DNA from: Bacteroidia bacterium
GTDB taxonomy: Bacteria; Bacteroidota; Bacteroidia; J057
DNA length: 64,000 nucleotides
Assembly: GCA_030430205.1 (NCBI GenBank)
Contig: JAUIGE010000003.1
Location: forward strand, 186,001 to 250,000
Direction: 5' to 3'
The number at the start of each line of letters is the position of its first letter. Positions within the stretch are counted from its first letter, which is position 1. This document shows positions 42,107 to 51,847 of the stretch, piece after piece. Under the pieces are notes generated by a model. It did not search any database and was not told where the DNA came from. It worked only from the letters and a program-made list of their open reading frames with translations. The translations under genes and the position numbers were made by a program.

Positions 42107-43231
42107 ATGAAAAACCCGTTGAACTTCCTGAAACCTGCGTGTATACCGCAGGAAGGGCCTCTGCCTTTTTCCTTTTTTGTTCACTTTCGCCATCAGGTGA
42201 AAGATGATGTCGCGCTGTTTTGGAAACCGCTGCGCAGGATACCTGAAAATTGGTATCGCAAGCTGCTGTCCTCGCTGAATATTCCGGCACTCCGTTGGAG
42301 CAAGGTGAAGCTGAATGGCGGTACTTCCCTGGGCCGCCTGGACCTGATTCCTTTGAATGCATCGCTGATGCTGGAAAAGGGCAGGAAAGAAATGACAGCC
42401 CGGATCAATAAAGACATTGATCGCCTGGTGAAGAAAGGCACACGGGTCGTAGGCCTGGGTGCGCTTACAGCGCCCATGACCAAAGGCGGCCTCAACCTCG
42501 CCCATCGTACCGATGTATGTCTCACCAATGGAAATGCCTTTACGGCTGTCATCATGCATCAGGCCATCGAGCGGATTATCCGCCAAAAAGGCATGCTGGC
42601 TCCCCGCATCGCGGTGGTAGGTGCCAGTGGCAGCGTGGGCTCCTGCGTCTGCAGACTGCTCGCCAGAGACATGAGCACAGATGAACTGCTGCTTGTCGCC
42701 CGCAACAAAAACCGCCTGGAAAAACTGGCAAATACATTGAAAAAAAATGCTGTCCAGGTGGAGATTTCGGATCAAATAGCCGATGTGAAAAGCGCCGACA
42801 TCGTCGTGCTGCTGACAGCCTCGGCAGATTGCCTGCTGAAAAGCGAGCACCTGCGACAGGGAGCGGTCGTCCTTGACGGCACACAACCCCGCAACACCCA
42901 TCCCTCGCTCCTTCAGGAGCGCCCTGACGTCAGCATCATTGATGGCGGTCTGGTAGAGATTCCAGGTGTTCATCTACATGGAGGAAGCATGGGCTTAGGA
43001 AAAAATACCTATTTCGCCTGTTTCTCCGAAACCCTCCTGCTCGCTTTCGAAGGTCGAAAAGAACATTTTTGCCTGGGCAACCCTAGCCTCGAACAAGCTG
43101 ATTACATCCACGATTTGGCAAAAAAATACCAGGCCTTTGGCTTTCAACTGGCGCCTTTCAGCTCCTTTGGCCAATCCGTCAGGTTGATACGAAGCATTTC
43201 CCATGCTCAGACTTTTACAAAAGCTGCCTAA
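42107..43231 (+). CDS. acyl-ACP reductase (AAR)-like NAD(P)-dependent protein
   Basis: The 374-residue protein resembles the long-chain acyl-ACP reductase of cyanobacteria over its C-terminal 260 residues: GLGALTAPMTKGGLNLAHR (about 117-135), TNGNAFTAVI, the Rossmann motif VVGASGSVGSCVCRLLA (about 171-186), LLLVARNKNRLEKLA, IIDGGLVEIPG and NTYFACFSETLLLAFEG, in which Cys305 corresponds to the acyl-binding Cys of AAR. A shikimate-dehydrogenase-like fold is expected. It would reduce an acyl thioester to aldehyde; no aldehyde-deformylating oxygenase is in the window. The next gene, an FAD oxidoreductase, starts close by. Databases may label it only as an NAD(P)-binding protein. Confidence 0.7.
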   Translation: MKNPLNFLKPACIPQEGPLPFSFFVHFRHQVKDDVALFWKPLRRIPENWYRKLLSSLNIPALRWSKVKLNGGTSLGRLDLIPLNASLMLEKGRKEMTARINKDIDRLVKKGTRVVGLGALTAPMTKGGLNLAHRTDVCLTNGNAFTAVIMHQAIERIIRQKGMLAPRIAVVGASGSVGSCVCRLLARDMSTDELLLVARNKNRLEKLANTLKKNAVQVEISDQIADVKSADIVVLLTASADCLLKSEHLRQGAVVLDGTQPRNTHPSLLQERPDVSIIDGGLVEIPGVHLHGGSMGLGKNTYFACFSETLLLAFEGRKEHFCLGNPSLEQADYIHDLAKKYQAFGFQLAPFSSFGQSVRLIRSISHAQTFTKAA

Positions 43232-43256
43232 TCCTTCCATTTCATCTCCTTTTACC

Positions 43257-44681
43257 ATGAAAAAAAATACCCACATCCTACTCCTCGGCCTCGGATATGT
43301 TTCTGTCTGGGCATACAAAAACCTGGTGAGCACCCTGGGCCCACAGATCAAAAGCGGCGAAGTACAAATCACGGTGGTCTCTACCTCTGACTATCACGCT
43401 TTTCACGGTTTTACCGGGGAGTTTTTGGCAGGCATGCTGCCTGTCGGATTGCGGCGCACGCCGCAGGCCAAATTGCTGACAAAGGCGAACTTTGTTCACG
43501 GAAAAGCCCTGAGCATCCGCCAGGAAGAGCAGGCCGTTTTGGTACAAAACTTCCACTCAGGCAAGACGGAAAGGATCGAATTTGACCACCTGGTCGTGGG
43601 TATCGGCTCGGTAGATAATGATGCCGGCATCCCTGGATTCAGGGAATATGGACTGGGTGTAAAAAAAGAAAACGGCATTGCCGAATGCAGAAAACGCATC
43701 CTCGCAGCCGTAGAGGCTGCAAGCAAAAGCTTAGATCCTAAGCAGATAGACGCGGCACTCAGCTTCGCTGTGGTAGGAGGCGGCTTTGCCGGCATAGAGG
43801 TTTGCGGAAATCTCTGCGAATACCTCAGAGAATTGAGCACCGTTTATTCTATCCTCAGAAAGCATGCTCCCAAAGTATATTGGGTTCACCCTGGCGAAGA
43901 GGCTTTGCCTCAGCTTGCTGAAGGCGGTTTTTCTTCTTTGCTCAGGTATTGCAAACGCCAGCTCGAAAAAGAAGGCGTAATCACGCTTTCGCAGGCCCGT
44001 CTGAAAGAAATCAAAGCCAGCGCTTTTGAGCTGGACAATGGCATGTGCATTCCCAGCCGGACGGTCATTTGCTGTATCGGTCAAAAAATTGTTCCGCTTG
44101 CGTCCCCGACGCCTTTCATGACCGACCTCAAAGGTCGGATGGAAACCAGCCCCCAGCTCCAAGCCGTAGGCTATTGCAACATCTGGGCAGGAGGGGATGC
44201 CGCACGTGTGATGCATATCAGTGGAAAAAAGGAATGTCGCGCTGATGCCCTCTGGGCCATCAAGCAGGGCCGCCGCATCGGGCGCAACATCGCCCGCAGC
44301 ATCAAGGGCAAAAAGCCCCTGCGCTTTAGCTTCCCGGGTATGGGCCAGACGGCAAGTCTGGGGATGAATAAGGCTATTCTGGAACTTTACGGTATCTGTC
44401 TTACAGGCAGACTTGCCTGGTGGATACGGTTGGGCTTTTTCCTTTACTATATGCCCCATCGCTCGCAGGTCGGCAAAGCTATCCGTGCATTTTTACAGCC
44501 TAGAAGGCTCTGGGAGTTGGATGGAGGAAGTTTTGAGTTTCAGGTTTCGGGTTCCGAGCATATACCCGAAACTCGAAACCCGAAACCCGAAACTCGAAAC
44601 CCAAAACCCGAAACTCGAAACCCGAAACCCGAAACCTCCAAGCCGAAACGATCCTATCCGATTTTGTCAAATCCGGTATAA
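43257..44681 (+). CDS. NDH-2-like NAD(P)/FAD-dependent oxidoreductase with array-encoded C terminus
   Basis: The 474-residue flavoprotein has an FAD motif (ILLLGLGYVSVWAYKNL, with Ser where the third Gly is usual), YHAFHGFTGEFLAGML, the second nucleotide motif SFAVVGGGFAGIEVCGNL, and a late FAD-binding segment CNIWAGGDAARV. It resembles type II NADH dehydrogenases. The native protein seems to end near residue 423 (FLQPRRLWELDGG). The remaining ~50 residues come from a heptad array (repeating ETRNPKP) and then antisense serS sequence. ATG 43257 is chosen; an earlier in-frame ATG (43203) overlaps the AAR-like gene. Tail-to-tail overlap with serS is 28 bp. Confidence 0.82.
   Translation: MKKNTHILLLGLGYVSVWAYKNLVSTLGPQIKSGEVQITVVSTSDYHAFHGFTGEFLAGMLPVGLRRTPQAKLLTKANFVHGKALSIRQEEQAVLVQNFHSGKTERIEFDHLVVGIGSVDNDAGIPGFREYGLGVKKENGIAECRKRILAAVEAASKSLDPKQIDAALSFAVVGGGFAGIEVCGNLCEYLRELSTVYSILRKHAPKVYWVHPGEEALPQLAEGGFSSLLRYCKRQLEKEGVITLSQARLKEIKASAFELDNGMCIPSRTVICCIGQKIVPLASPTPFMTDLKGRMETSPQLQAVGYCNIWAGGDAARVMHISGKKECRADALWAIKQGRRIGRNIARSIKGKKPLRFSFPGMGQTASLGMNKAILELYGICLTGRLAWWIRLGFFLYYMPHRSQVGKAIRAFLQPRRLWELDGGSFEFQVSGSEHIPETRNPKPETRNPKPETRNPKPETSKPKRSYPILSNPV
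44531..44634. repeat. inverted heptad array, CCCGAAA family, inside a coding 3' end
   Basis: Four units in one orientation (TTTTGAG, TTTCAGG, TTTCGGG, TTCCGAG; 44531-44558), a 6-bp spacer, then ten units in the other (CCCGAAA, CTCGAAA, CCCAAAA; 44565-44634) keep strict 7-bp phase. They form the last part of the oxidoreductase reading frame. Three units equal seven codons, giving a 7-residue peptide repeat. The arms can pair. Confidence 0.92.
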
Positions 44682-45931
44682 GGACGCAATACTTCCGGAA
44701 CCAGGATGCTGCCATCGGCCTGCTGGTTATTTTCCAGAATTGCAGCGAGAATACGCGGCAAGGCCAGGGCACTGCCATTGAGGGAGTGCAGGAGCCTTGT
44801 CTTTTTGCTTTCGTCACGGAAGCGAAGCTTCAGGCGGTTGGTCTGGAAAGTCTCAAAATTGGAGATAGAGCTGACTTCCAGCCAGCGCTCCTGCGCGGCG
44901 CTATATACTTCCATGTCAAAAGTCTTGGCAGAAGTAAATCCGGTATCACCGGTACAAAGCAACAATTTTCTGAAAGGAAGCCCCAGCTCTGTCAACAGTC
45001 CCATGACATGATCGCACATTTGCTCAAGTACTTCATAAGACTTATCAGGGTGACTGATATGTACGATCTCAACTTTGTCAAATTGATGCAGGCGGTTGAG
45101 GCCTTTTACATCTTTGCCATAAGAGCCTGCTTCTCTTCTGAAACAAGGGGTGTAGCCGCACCTTTTGACAGGCAGCTCTTCCTCATTCAGGATGGTATCT
45201 CTAAATAAATTGGTGATGGGCACCTCGGCTGTCGGGATCAGAAAAAAGTTTTCTGCCGTGATGTGGTACATCTGTCCTTCCTTGTCCGGAAGCTGACCCG
45301 TACCAAAGCCTGAATCTTCATTCACCATCAAAGGAGGTTGTATTTCTACATAGCCCGCCTCTCCGGCGCGATCCAAAAACCAGGCGATCAGGGCTCTTTG
45401 AAGCCTTGCGCCTTTTCCGATATAGACAGGAAAACCTGCTCCTGTAAGCTTGACACCCAGCTCCCAGCTGATGATATCATGCTTCGTGGCGAGCTCCCAA
45501 TGAGGGATGGCCTCGAAGTCAAATTTGACTTCTATATCATTGCGAAAAGCAACGACATTGTCCTTCTCATCTTTGCCGACAGGCACAGACGGATGGTTTA
45601 TATTGGGGAAAGAAACGAGGATATTGAAAAGATTTTCTTCGATGGTTTTGAGCATCTGTTCCTCTTCCTGTATGTCCGACTTCAAAGTGGAAGTGCGGGA
45701 TTTAGCCGCTTCTGCTTCCTCTTGTTTCCCTTGCCCAATCAGCTTTCCAATAGACCTGGAAGTCTGATTCATCTCCTGTCGATTGCTCTCCAGGTTGGTA
45801 ATGATTTTACGGCGCTGGTCGTCTAAGTCCAGAAGGGTTTCGACCTGGCTTGAAGCGTCTTTTATATGGCGGGCTTCAAGGCCTTTGATAACATTCTCGG
45901 TGTGATTGCGTACTGCTTGAATCTCTAGCAT
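44654..45931 (-). CDS. serS: serine--tRNA ligase
   Basis: The 425-residue class II synthetase charges tRNA-Ser. The N-terminal coiled-coil arm (about 30-105; QRRKIITNLESNRQEMNQ), motif 2 (YTPCFRREAGSYGKDVKGL) and motif 3 (LNGSALALPRILAAILENNQ) are intact, and PEVLRPYTGFDKIG is the usual C terminus. It is single-gene, convergent with the oxidoreductase, and divergent from rho. Confidence 0.97.
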   Translation of the reverse strand: MLEIQAVRNHTENVIKGLEARHIKDASSQVETLLDLDDQRRKIITNLESNRQEMNQTSRSIGKLIGQGKQEEAEAAKSRTSTLKSDIQEEEQMLKTIEENLFNILVSFPNINHPSVPVGKDEKDNVVAFRNDIEVKFDFEAIPHWELATKHDIISWELGVKLTGAGFPVYIGKGARLQRALIAWFLDRAGEAGYVEIQPPLMVNEDSGFGTGQLPDKEGQMYHITAENFFLIPTAEVPITNLFRDTILNEEELPVKRCGYTPCFRREAGSYGKDVKGLNRLHQFDKVEIVHISHPDKSYEVLEQMCDHVMGLLTELGLPFRKLLLCTGDTGFTSAKTFDMEVYSAAQERWLEVSSISNFETFQTNRLKLRFRDESKKTRLLHSLNGSALALPRILAAILENNQQADGSILVPEVLRPYTGFDKIG

Positions 45932-46135
45932 GGGTCAATATTTTTGGCGAAGTAAAAAAAAGCTACGCACATTTTGGTAAAAAGATGTTGGAAAACTTGA
46001 TTTAGTTTCATTCTTTTGCAATAGATTTTTGCCCCAATAGAAATCTTTCCCTAAAAATTCCCCTTACCCTTTCCCTTCTCATTCATCATTTTAATCATTT
46101 TTTTATTTGGATTTAATGCCAAAGTTCCCGCTTTT

Positions 46136-48007
46136 ATGTACGACATCATTGAATTAAACAATAATGGACTCGCTGAACTCCAAGAGATCGCGAAGAGACT
46201 GGAAATTGAAGATGGAGATAAACTTGCGAAGCAAGATCTGATTTTCAAGATTTTGGATAAACAGGCTTTGATGCCTGCCGCTAAAATAGCAGCTATCAAG
46301 AAAAAAGATACGAGCAGTCCTGCCGTTGTCACTCCTAAAGCAAAGGAAGAAGCGCCTGCAAAAGAGGCCGCAAAAGAAACAGCAAAAGAGCCTGTAGAAG
46401 AAGTAGAAGAAGCGCCTAAGAAACGAAGGGGCCGCAAAAAGAAAGAAGAGGTAGAGGCCGTGGAGGAAAAAGCTGTGGAAGCCAAAAAGGAAGCTAAAGC
46501 AGAGGAAGAAGAAGAGGAAAAACCCAAACGCAAAAGAGCTCCCCGCAAAAAAACGGAAAGCGAGGAAGAAAGCCCTGAGCCTGTAAAGGAAGAAAAAGTG
46601 GAGGAAAAGATCGTCGCAAAAGAAGTGGAGGCTCCTGCAAAGAAGGTGACAGAAGAAGAGGACGAGAACTCCGATCCCCGCAAACGAACCCGCCGCAAAA
46701 GGCCTGCCAACCAAAATACGCCCAATTCCAATCCCCCGACCAGAGAGCCAAGGCAACCGGCCAATTCAGATTCTTCCGGCCAGGGCCAACGTTCCAATAC
46801 ACACAGACAACCCAACCAGCGCCCTCCCGCCCCCAAGGACAACAGGCCTGCGGTACCTCAGGATGATTTTGACCTCAATGAGCTGGATGGCATCATCAGC
46901 AACCAGGGCGTCCTGGAGGTGATTTCTGATGGATATGGCTTCCTGCGTTCACCAGAATACAATTACCTGTCATCTCCGGATGATATCTATGTCTCTCCAT
47001 CTCAAATCAAGCTTTTTGGCTTGAAGACAGGAGATACTGTCCTGGGACAGATTCGCCCTCCCAAAGAAGGAGAGCGCTATTTTGCGCTTTTGAAGGTAGA
47101 TCGTATCAACGATCTGACGCCTCAACAAATCCGTGACCGGATTTATTTCGATCACCTGACACCACTTTTTCCAGACGAAAAATTCAATATAGCTGCAGAT
47201 GCCAAGCCAGGTGATGACCTGTCTATGCGCATTTTGGACCTCTTTTGTCCCATTGGCAAAGGGCAGCGTGGCCTGATCGTATCCCAGCCCAAAACGGGTA
47301 AAACGATTTTGCTCCAGAAAGTCGCCAATGCCATCGCCCGCAATCATCCAGAGGCATATCTCATCATTTTGTTGATTGATGAACGGCCAGAGGAGGTGAC
47401 AGATATGGCCCGGAATGTAAATGCCGAAGTGGTGGCCTCTACCTTTGATGAGCCTGCCGATCGCCATGTACACATTGCCAACCTGGTGCTTGAAAAAGCC
47501 AAGCGCATGGTCGAGTGTGGTCATGATGTTGTCATCTTGCTTGACTCCATCACGCGCCTTGCGCGTGCCCATAATACAGCCATGCCTGCATCAGGCAAAA
47601 TCCTGACCGGTGGTGTGGATGCAAATGCTTTGCACAAACCCAAAAGGTTTTTTGGCGCAGCCCGAAACATCGAGCATGGCGGTTCTCTCACCATTTTGGC
47701 GACTGCCCTGATCGAGACTGGCTCGAAAATGGACGAGGTGATCTTTGAAGAATTCAAAGGAACCGGTAATATGGAGCTGCAATTGGATCGCCGACTGGCA
47801 AATCGTCGCGTCTATCCCGCGATCAATGTACTGGACTCAGGTACTCGGCGCGAGGACCTGCTGATGGACCCCAAAGACATCAGCCGCATCTGGGCGATAC
47901 GCAAGTTTATGGCAGATATGAACCCCATAGAAACCATGGACTTCCTCAAAAGCCGCATGCTTTCAACGAAAAACAACGCAGAATTCCTGCAAACTATCAA
48001 CCGATAG
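46136..48007 (+). CDS. rho: transcription termination factor Rho with long disordered N-terminal insertion
   Basis: The 623-residue hexameric RNA helicase is about 200 residues longer than E. coli Rho. After the short N-terminal helical domain ([20 protein letters not shown], about 1-50) comes a Lys/Glu/Ala-rich, then Arg/Pro/Asn-rich stretch (about 60-235) predicted to be disordered. The cold-shock RNA-binding domain follows ([20 protein letters not shown]), then the ATPase: Walker [12 protein letters not shown], Walker [17 protein letters not shown], and the Q/R-loop region [21 protein letters not shown] split in family order. Such insertions are known in Bacteroidota; in Bacteroides thetaiotaomicron Rho this region drives condensate formation. 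Confidence 0.96.
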   Translation: MYDIIELNNNGLAELQEIAKRLEIEDGDKLAKQDLIFKILDKQALMPAAKIAAIKKKDTSSPAVVTPKAKEEAPAKEAAKETAKEPVEEVEEAPKKRRGRKKKEEVEAVEEKAVEAKKEAKAEEEEEEKPKRKRAPRKKTESEEESPEPVKEEKVEEKIVAKEVEAPAKKVTEEEDENSDPRKRTRRKRPANQNTPNSNPPTREPRQPANSDSSGQGQRSNTHRQPNQRPPAPKDNRPAVPQDDFDLNELDGIISNQGVLEVISDGYGFLRSPEYNYLSSPDDIYVSPSQIKLFGLKTGDTVLGQIRPPKEGERYFALLKVDRINDLTPQQIRDRIYFDHLTPLFPDEKFNIAADAKPGDDLSMRILDLFCPIGKGQRGLIVSQPKTGKTILLQKVANAIARNHPEAYLIILLIDERPEEVTDMARNVNAEVVASTFDEPADRHVHIANLVLEKAKRMVECGHDVVILLDSITRLARAHNTAMPASGKILTGGVDANALHKPKRFFGAARNIEHGGSLTILATALIETGSKMDEVIFEEFKGTGNMELQLDRRLANRRVYPAINVLDSGTRREDLLMDPKDISRIWAIRKFMADMNPIETMDFLKSRMLSTKNNAEFLQTINR

Positions 48008-48050
48008 GTTAGTTTGAAGTTTTTAGTTTGCAGTTTTCAGTAAATATTTT

Positions 48051-48106
48051 CCTACTGCCTACTGCCTACTGCCTACTGCCGACTGCCTACTGGTCACTGC
48101 CCACTA
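48051..48106. repeat. heptad array, ACTGCNN family (8 units)
   Basis: CCTACTG four times, CCGACTG, CCTACTG, GTCACTG and CCCACTA follow in register (phase-shifted, ACTGCCT units). The array lies between convergent rho and methyltransferase genes and encodes the end and TAG stop of the methyltransferase. Same family as the array at 18228. Confidence 0.9.
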
Positions 48107-48887
48107 AATACCATCCCGCTGTCGTGACAAAGTCACGAAAGTAAGGCACGGAGCCCAGGAGCTTATATTGCTCTCTGGGCTTCAAATTGAATTTGAAGCG
48201 GTAGATGGGATTGAAGAGATACAATCTCTTGTTGGCGATGTGGAGGTCGCTTTTTTGGGCGATTCGCTCAAAACGCGCAAGTGAAATCCCGGTGGATTTG
48301 ATCTCCAGCAATTCTGTGATCACATTTTCAGGCTCTTTGCCTGCTTTCAGGATGGCTTGGTAGATGCCTTTGGGCAGCAAATGATAATAGGGGAGCTTGC
48401 TGAGCCATTTGCCCCGACAAATCTGCTGATGCCCGCCAAATGGCATGCGCCAGGGTGGGAAACCGAAAAATATTTTGCCGCCGGGTTTTAGAAATTTTTT
48501 GATGTAGGGGATAAAGCGTTCCTGCTCGGGAATATGCTCGATCGTATCTTTCAGGAGGATCAAATCAAATTGGCCTGCCCACTCATTTCCAAATGCTTCA
48601 TCATAGACATTGGCCGCCAAAAAGTCTGCTTTTCCAGCCAGTACTTCTTCCGCCATCATATCACGGGCGACATCTATGCGGGCGGGATTGAGGTCAACCC
48701 CAAAAACCCAACAATTCCTGTCAGTAAATGCTTTCAGCACCCCGCCTTCAGCCGCTCCGATCTCCATGATTTTCATGTCTGGAAGCAAAGGCATAGCCTC
48801 TTCAATAAAGGGAATCAGGTAGTCCTGAGAATTCAAATATTGCTGCCTAAAGCGCTCAGTAATGGATGTATGTTGTTTCAAAGACAT
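48087..48887 (-). CDS. class I SAM-dependent methyltransferase
   Basis: The 266-residue protein has a Rossmann methyltransferase core: motif I IMEIGAAEGGVLKAF (about 35-50), the acidic end of strand 2 VFGVDLNPARIDVA, FDLILLKDTIEHIPEQERF (about 110-128, motif IV) and LKPGGKIFFGFPPW (motif V). The C-terminal 90 residues likely bind the substrate, which cannot be named. The last residues LVGSDQ plus stop are encoded by a heptad array. It diverges from the S9 peptidase gene, 66 nt apart. Confidence 0.85.
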   Translation of the reverse strand: MSLKQHTSITERFRQQYLNSQDYLIPFIEEAMPLLPDMKIMEIGAAEGGVLKAFTDRNCWVFGVDLNPARIDVARDMMAEEVLAGKADFLAANVYDEAFGNEWAGQFDLILLKDTIEHIPEQERFIPYIKKFLKPGGKIFFGFPPWRMPFGGHQQICRGKWLSKLPYYHLLPKGIYQAILKAGKEPENVITELLEIKSTGISLARFERIAQKSDLHIANKRLYLFNPIYRFKFNLKPREQYKLLGSVPYFRDFVTTAGWYLVGSDQ

Positions 48888-48953
48888 GCCTCAAGTATAC
48901 TAAACAAATCCCTTCTTTCCGTACCTTTAGGCAAATTTCATCCATCACCTGAC

Positions 48954-51242
48954 ATGAGAAAAAACATCTTTTTATCACTTCTGATTTTTTGTGTGGGCAG
49001 CATAATGATAAGCCTGCCAGTCCACGCCCAGCAGCAAGACCCTTCCCGCATCACACTCGACCAGCTTTTTCTGTCGGGAGACTTCCATCCCAGAGGTTTT
49101 GGTGGCCTGCGCTGGCATGAAGGAGGCGAAAGCTACCTGCTTATGGAGTCCAATGACTCTGGTGATACCGAGATCGCCCGCTATCAAACAAAGTCCCGCC
49201 AACGGGAAGTATTTGTTTCAGCTGCACAACTCACCCCTGCGGGCCAGGACAAGCCGTTGGAAATGGATGATTATATTCTGACTGCTGATGGCAAAAAGAT
49301 GCTCATCTTCACCAATACGCGTCGCGTGTGGCGGACAAATACGCGCGGAGACTATTGGCTCCTCGATCGGGAGTCCGGCAAGCTCCAACAACTCGGTAAG
49401 GGCCGACCAGAATCTTCCCTCATGTTTGCCAAACTATCGCCCAACGGCAAACAAGTTGCCTATGTAAGTGAAAGCAACATCTATGTGGAGGAGCTGGAAA
49501 GTGGAAAGATTCGACCTTTGACCCAGGATGGCAATGGCAACCTGATCAATGGCACTTTTGATTGGGCTTATGAAGAAGAACTCTTCTGCAAGGATGGATT
49601 TCGCTGGAGCCCGGACGGGCAGTATATCGCCTTTTGGCAGGTGGACGCGCGCGACATCCGCAATTTTTTGATGATCAATACGACCGATTCGCTCTATCCT
49701 TTCACCATTCCGGTGCAGTATCCCAAGGTGGGAGAGACGCCTTCGGCGGCGCATGTGGGCGTGATCGAAGTGAAGAGTGGGAACATTCAACGGATTCAGT
49801 TGAAAGGCGATCCCCGCCAAAACTACATCCCACGCATGCAGTGGCTGCAGGGAGAAGAAAACCGCCTGTTGATCCAACAACTCAACCGCAAGCAGAATAT
49901 GCTCAAACTCTACCTCTATGATGTGGAATGGGAGGGTTGGGCAAAACACGTTTATACAGAAGAAGATGAAACATGGGTGGATGTCATCAACGCAGATGTG
50001 AGTACGAAATGGGAGGCCGTTGACGTACCCCAGATCAAAAATGGCTCAGCCATATTGTGGACCAGCGAAAAAAACGGCTGGCGTGATCTGTACGAAATGC
50101 GCCTGGGAGAAGAGGAATTTGACATGAGTTACGGCTTTTTGGAAAACTATGACATGGCACATTTTTATGGGGTGTATGAAGATTTGGAAAGGATTTATAT
50201 CAGTGCTTCGCCCGAAAATGCTACCCAGCGCTACCTGTACAGCATTTCTACCCAGGGAAAGCACAAAGCAAAAAGACTCACCCCCAAAGAATATACCGGC
50301 ATCAATGAATATGATGTTTCGCCAAACGGCAGGTATGCCATCCACACCCATTCGAATGCAAATACGCCTCCGGTGGTTCGCCTGATTTCCCTGCCTGACC
50401 ACAAGCGGATCGAAATCCTGGAGGACAATGCGGCACTGAACAAGAAGTTATCCAGCTTGAAACTATCCGCCTGGGAATTTTTTCAGGTAACAACAGAAGA
50501 GGGCGTGCAGATGGATGGGAAAATGTTGAAGCCAACAGAATTTGTGCCCGGCAAAAAATATCCTGTCTTATTTCATGTTTATGGCGAACCCTGGGGCCAG
50601 ATGGCCACAGATAGATGGGGAGGGATGTATGACCAGTACCTTGCGCAGCAAGGCTATATCATCATCGCGATGGACAACCGGGGCACGCCCTGCCTCAAGG
50701 GCCGCGCATGGCGCAAGGCCATCTACCGCAAGATCGGCATCATCAATGCCCGCGACCAGGCGATGGCCACCAGGGAAATCCTCAAGTGGGATTTCGTCGA
50801 TCCGGACCGCATCGCGGTCTGGGGATGGAGTGGAGGCGGCTCCATGACCCTCAACCTGATGTTCCAATATCCAGAGATATACAAAACGGGTATGTCCATT
50901 GCGCCTGTCGCCAATCAACTCTACTACGACAACCTCTACCAGGAGCGCTACATGGGCCTTCCTTCGGAAAATATGGAGGACTACGTCCAGGGTTCTCCCA
51001 TCACCCACGCCAAAAACCTACAGGGCAACCTCCTGCTCGTTCACGGTACCGGCGACGACAACGTGCATTATCAAAATGCAGAAGCCCTCATCAATGAGCT
51101 GATTCTGCACAACAAAATCTTCCAGGTCATGCCCTATCCCAACCGCTCCCACGGCATCTACGAAGGCACCAATACGACAAGACATTTGTATTCTACTTTA
51201 AGTGATTACTTAAAGAGAAACTGCCCTCCGGGGGGAAGGTGA
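48954..51242 (+). CDS. S9 family peptidase (dipeptidyl-peptidase IV-like)
   Basis: The 762-residue secreted serine peptidase has a signal peptide (MRKNIFLSLLIFCVGSIMISLPVHAQ), the reason for choosing ATG 48954 (the frame is open 140 codons further up, inside the divergent gene). A beta-propeller (about 45-470) carries the DPP-IV double-Glu motif in DWAYEEELFC, which grips the peptide N terminus. The alpha/beta-hydrolase domain has WGWSGGGSM (Ser about 628; GWSYGG is commoner), HGTGDDNVHY (Asp) and RSHGIYEG (His). It would remove dipeptides ending in proline or similar from peptide N termini in the periplasm. TACCTTTA near 48922 is a possible -7 box. Confidence 0.93.
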   Translation: MRKNIFLSLLIFCVGSIMISLPVHAQQQDPSRITLDQLFLSGDFHPRGFGGLRWHEGGESYLLMESNDSGDTEIARYQTKSRQREVFVSAAQLTPAGQDKPLEMDDYILTADGKKMLIFTNTRRVWRTNTRGDYWLLDRESGKLQQLGKGRPESSLMFAKLSPNGKQVAYVSESNIYVEELESGKIRPLTQDGNGNLINGTFDWAYEEELFCKDGFRWSPDGQYIAFWQVDARDIRNFLMINTTDSLYPFTIPVQYPKVGETPSAAHVGVIEVKSGNIQRIQLKGDPRQNYIPRMQWLQGEENRLLIQQLNRKQNMLKLYLYDVEWEGWAKHVYTEEDETWVDVINADVSTKWEAVDVPQIKNGSAILWTSEKNGWRDLYEMRLGEEEFDMSYGFLENYDMAHFYGVYEDLERIYISASPENATQRYLYSISTQGKHKAKRLTPKEYTGINEYDVSPNGRYAIHTHSNANTPPVVRLISLPDHKRIEILEDNAALNKKLSSLKLSAWEFFQVTTEEGVQMDGKMLKPTEFVPGKKYPVLFHVYGEPWGQMATDRWGGMYDQYLAQQGYIIIAMDNRGTPCLKGRAWRKAIYRKIGIINARDQAMATREILKWDFVDPDRIAVWGWSGGGSMTLNLMFQYPEIYKTGMSIAPVANQLYYDNLYQERYMGLPSENMEDYVQGSPITHAKNLQGNLLLVHGTGDDNVHYQNAEALINELILHNKIFQVMPYPNRSHGIYEGTNTTRHLYSTLSDYLKRNCPPGGR

Positions 51243-51307
51243 GAGGCGGGACAGCGGGATGGAAGACTATAGATGTTAGATAAAAGATTTAGAACGAAAA
51301 ATGAATC

Positions 51308-51835
51308 ATGATTAAAATTGGGATTATAAATGTTTCTGACCGTGCCTCCAAAGGTATTTATGAAGATATACCCGGCAAAGCCATTCAGGCTACTTTGACA
51401 GATTATCTGTCTTCTGAATGGGAGGCTGTATACGCTGTCATTCCCGACGAGCAGGACCAGATCGAAGCGAAGCTGATCGAAATGGCAGATGAGCTGGGTT
51501 GCTGTCTGGTGGTCACCTCCGGTGGCACAGGCCCCGCGAAGCGGGATGTGACGACCGAAGCGACAGAAGCTGTCTGTGAGAAGCTCTTGCCGGGTTTCGG
51601 CGAGCTGATGCGCGCCGAGAGCCTGAAGTACGTGCCTACGGCCATCCTCTCCCGCCAGACGGCGGGCACACGAGGCTCCTGCCTCATCGTCAACCTGCCG
51701 GGCAGTCCCAGGGCCATCAGGCAGTGCCTGGATGTGGTTTTTCCGGCGATTCCTTATTGCATTGATTTGATAGGGGGACCCTATCTGGAGACCGATGAGG
51801 AGGTGATGGTGGCCTTTCGGCCGAAGAAGAAATGA
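51308..51835 (+). CDS. mogA: molybdopterin adenylyltransferase
   Basis: The 175-residue protein matches MogA, which adenylates molybdopterin before molybdenum insertion. It has IGIINVSDRASKGIYEDIPG, VVTSGGTGPAKRDVTTEAT (the conserved GGTG loop) and SRQTAGTRGSCLIVNLPGSP, the latter holding the second MoCF signature. Other molybdenum-cofactor genes are not in the window. It lies just upstream of bcp on the same strand, but bcp seems to have its own promoter. Confidence 0.93.
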   Translation: MIKIGIINVSDRASKGIYEDIPGKAIQATLTDYLSSEWEAVYAVIPDEQDQIEAKLIEMADELGCCLVVTSGGTGPAKRDVTTEATEAVCEKLLPGFGELMRAESLKYVPTAILSRQTAGTRGSCLIVNLPGSPRAIRQCLDVVFPAIPYCIDLIGGPYLETDEEVMVAFRPKKK

Positions 51836-51847
51836 GAGGATGGAAGC

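Noticed and set aside
48534-48953. 140-codon N-terminal extension of the S9 peptidase
   Set aside because: It is antisense to the methyltransferase gene, and a signal peptide begins at 48954.
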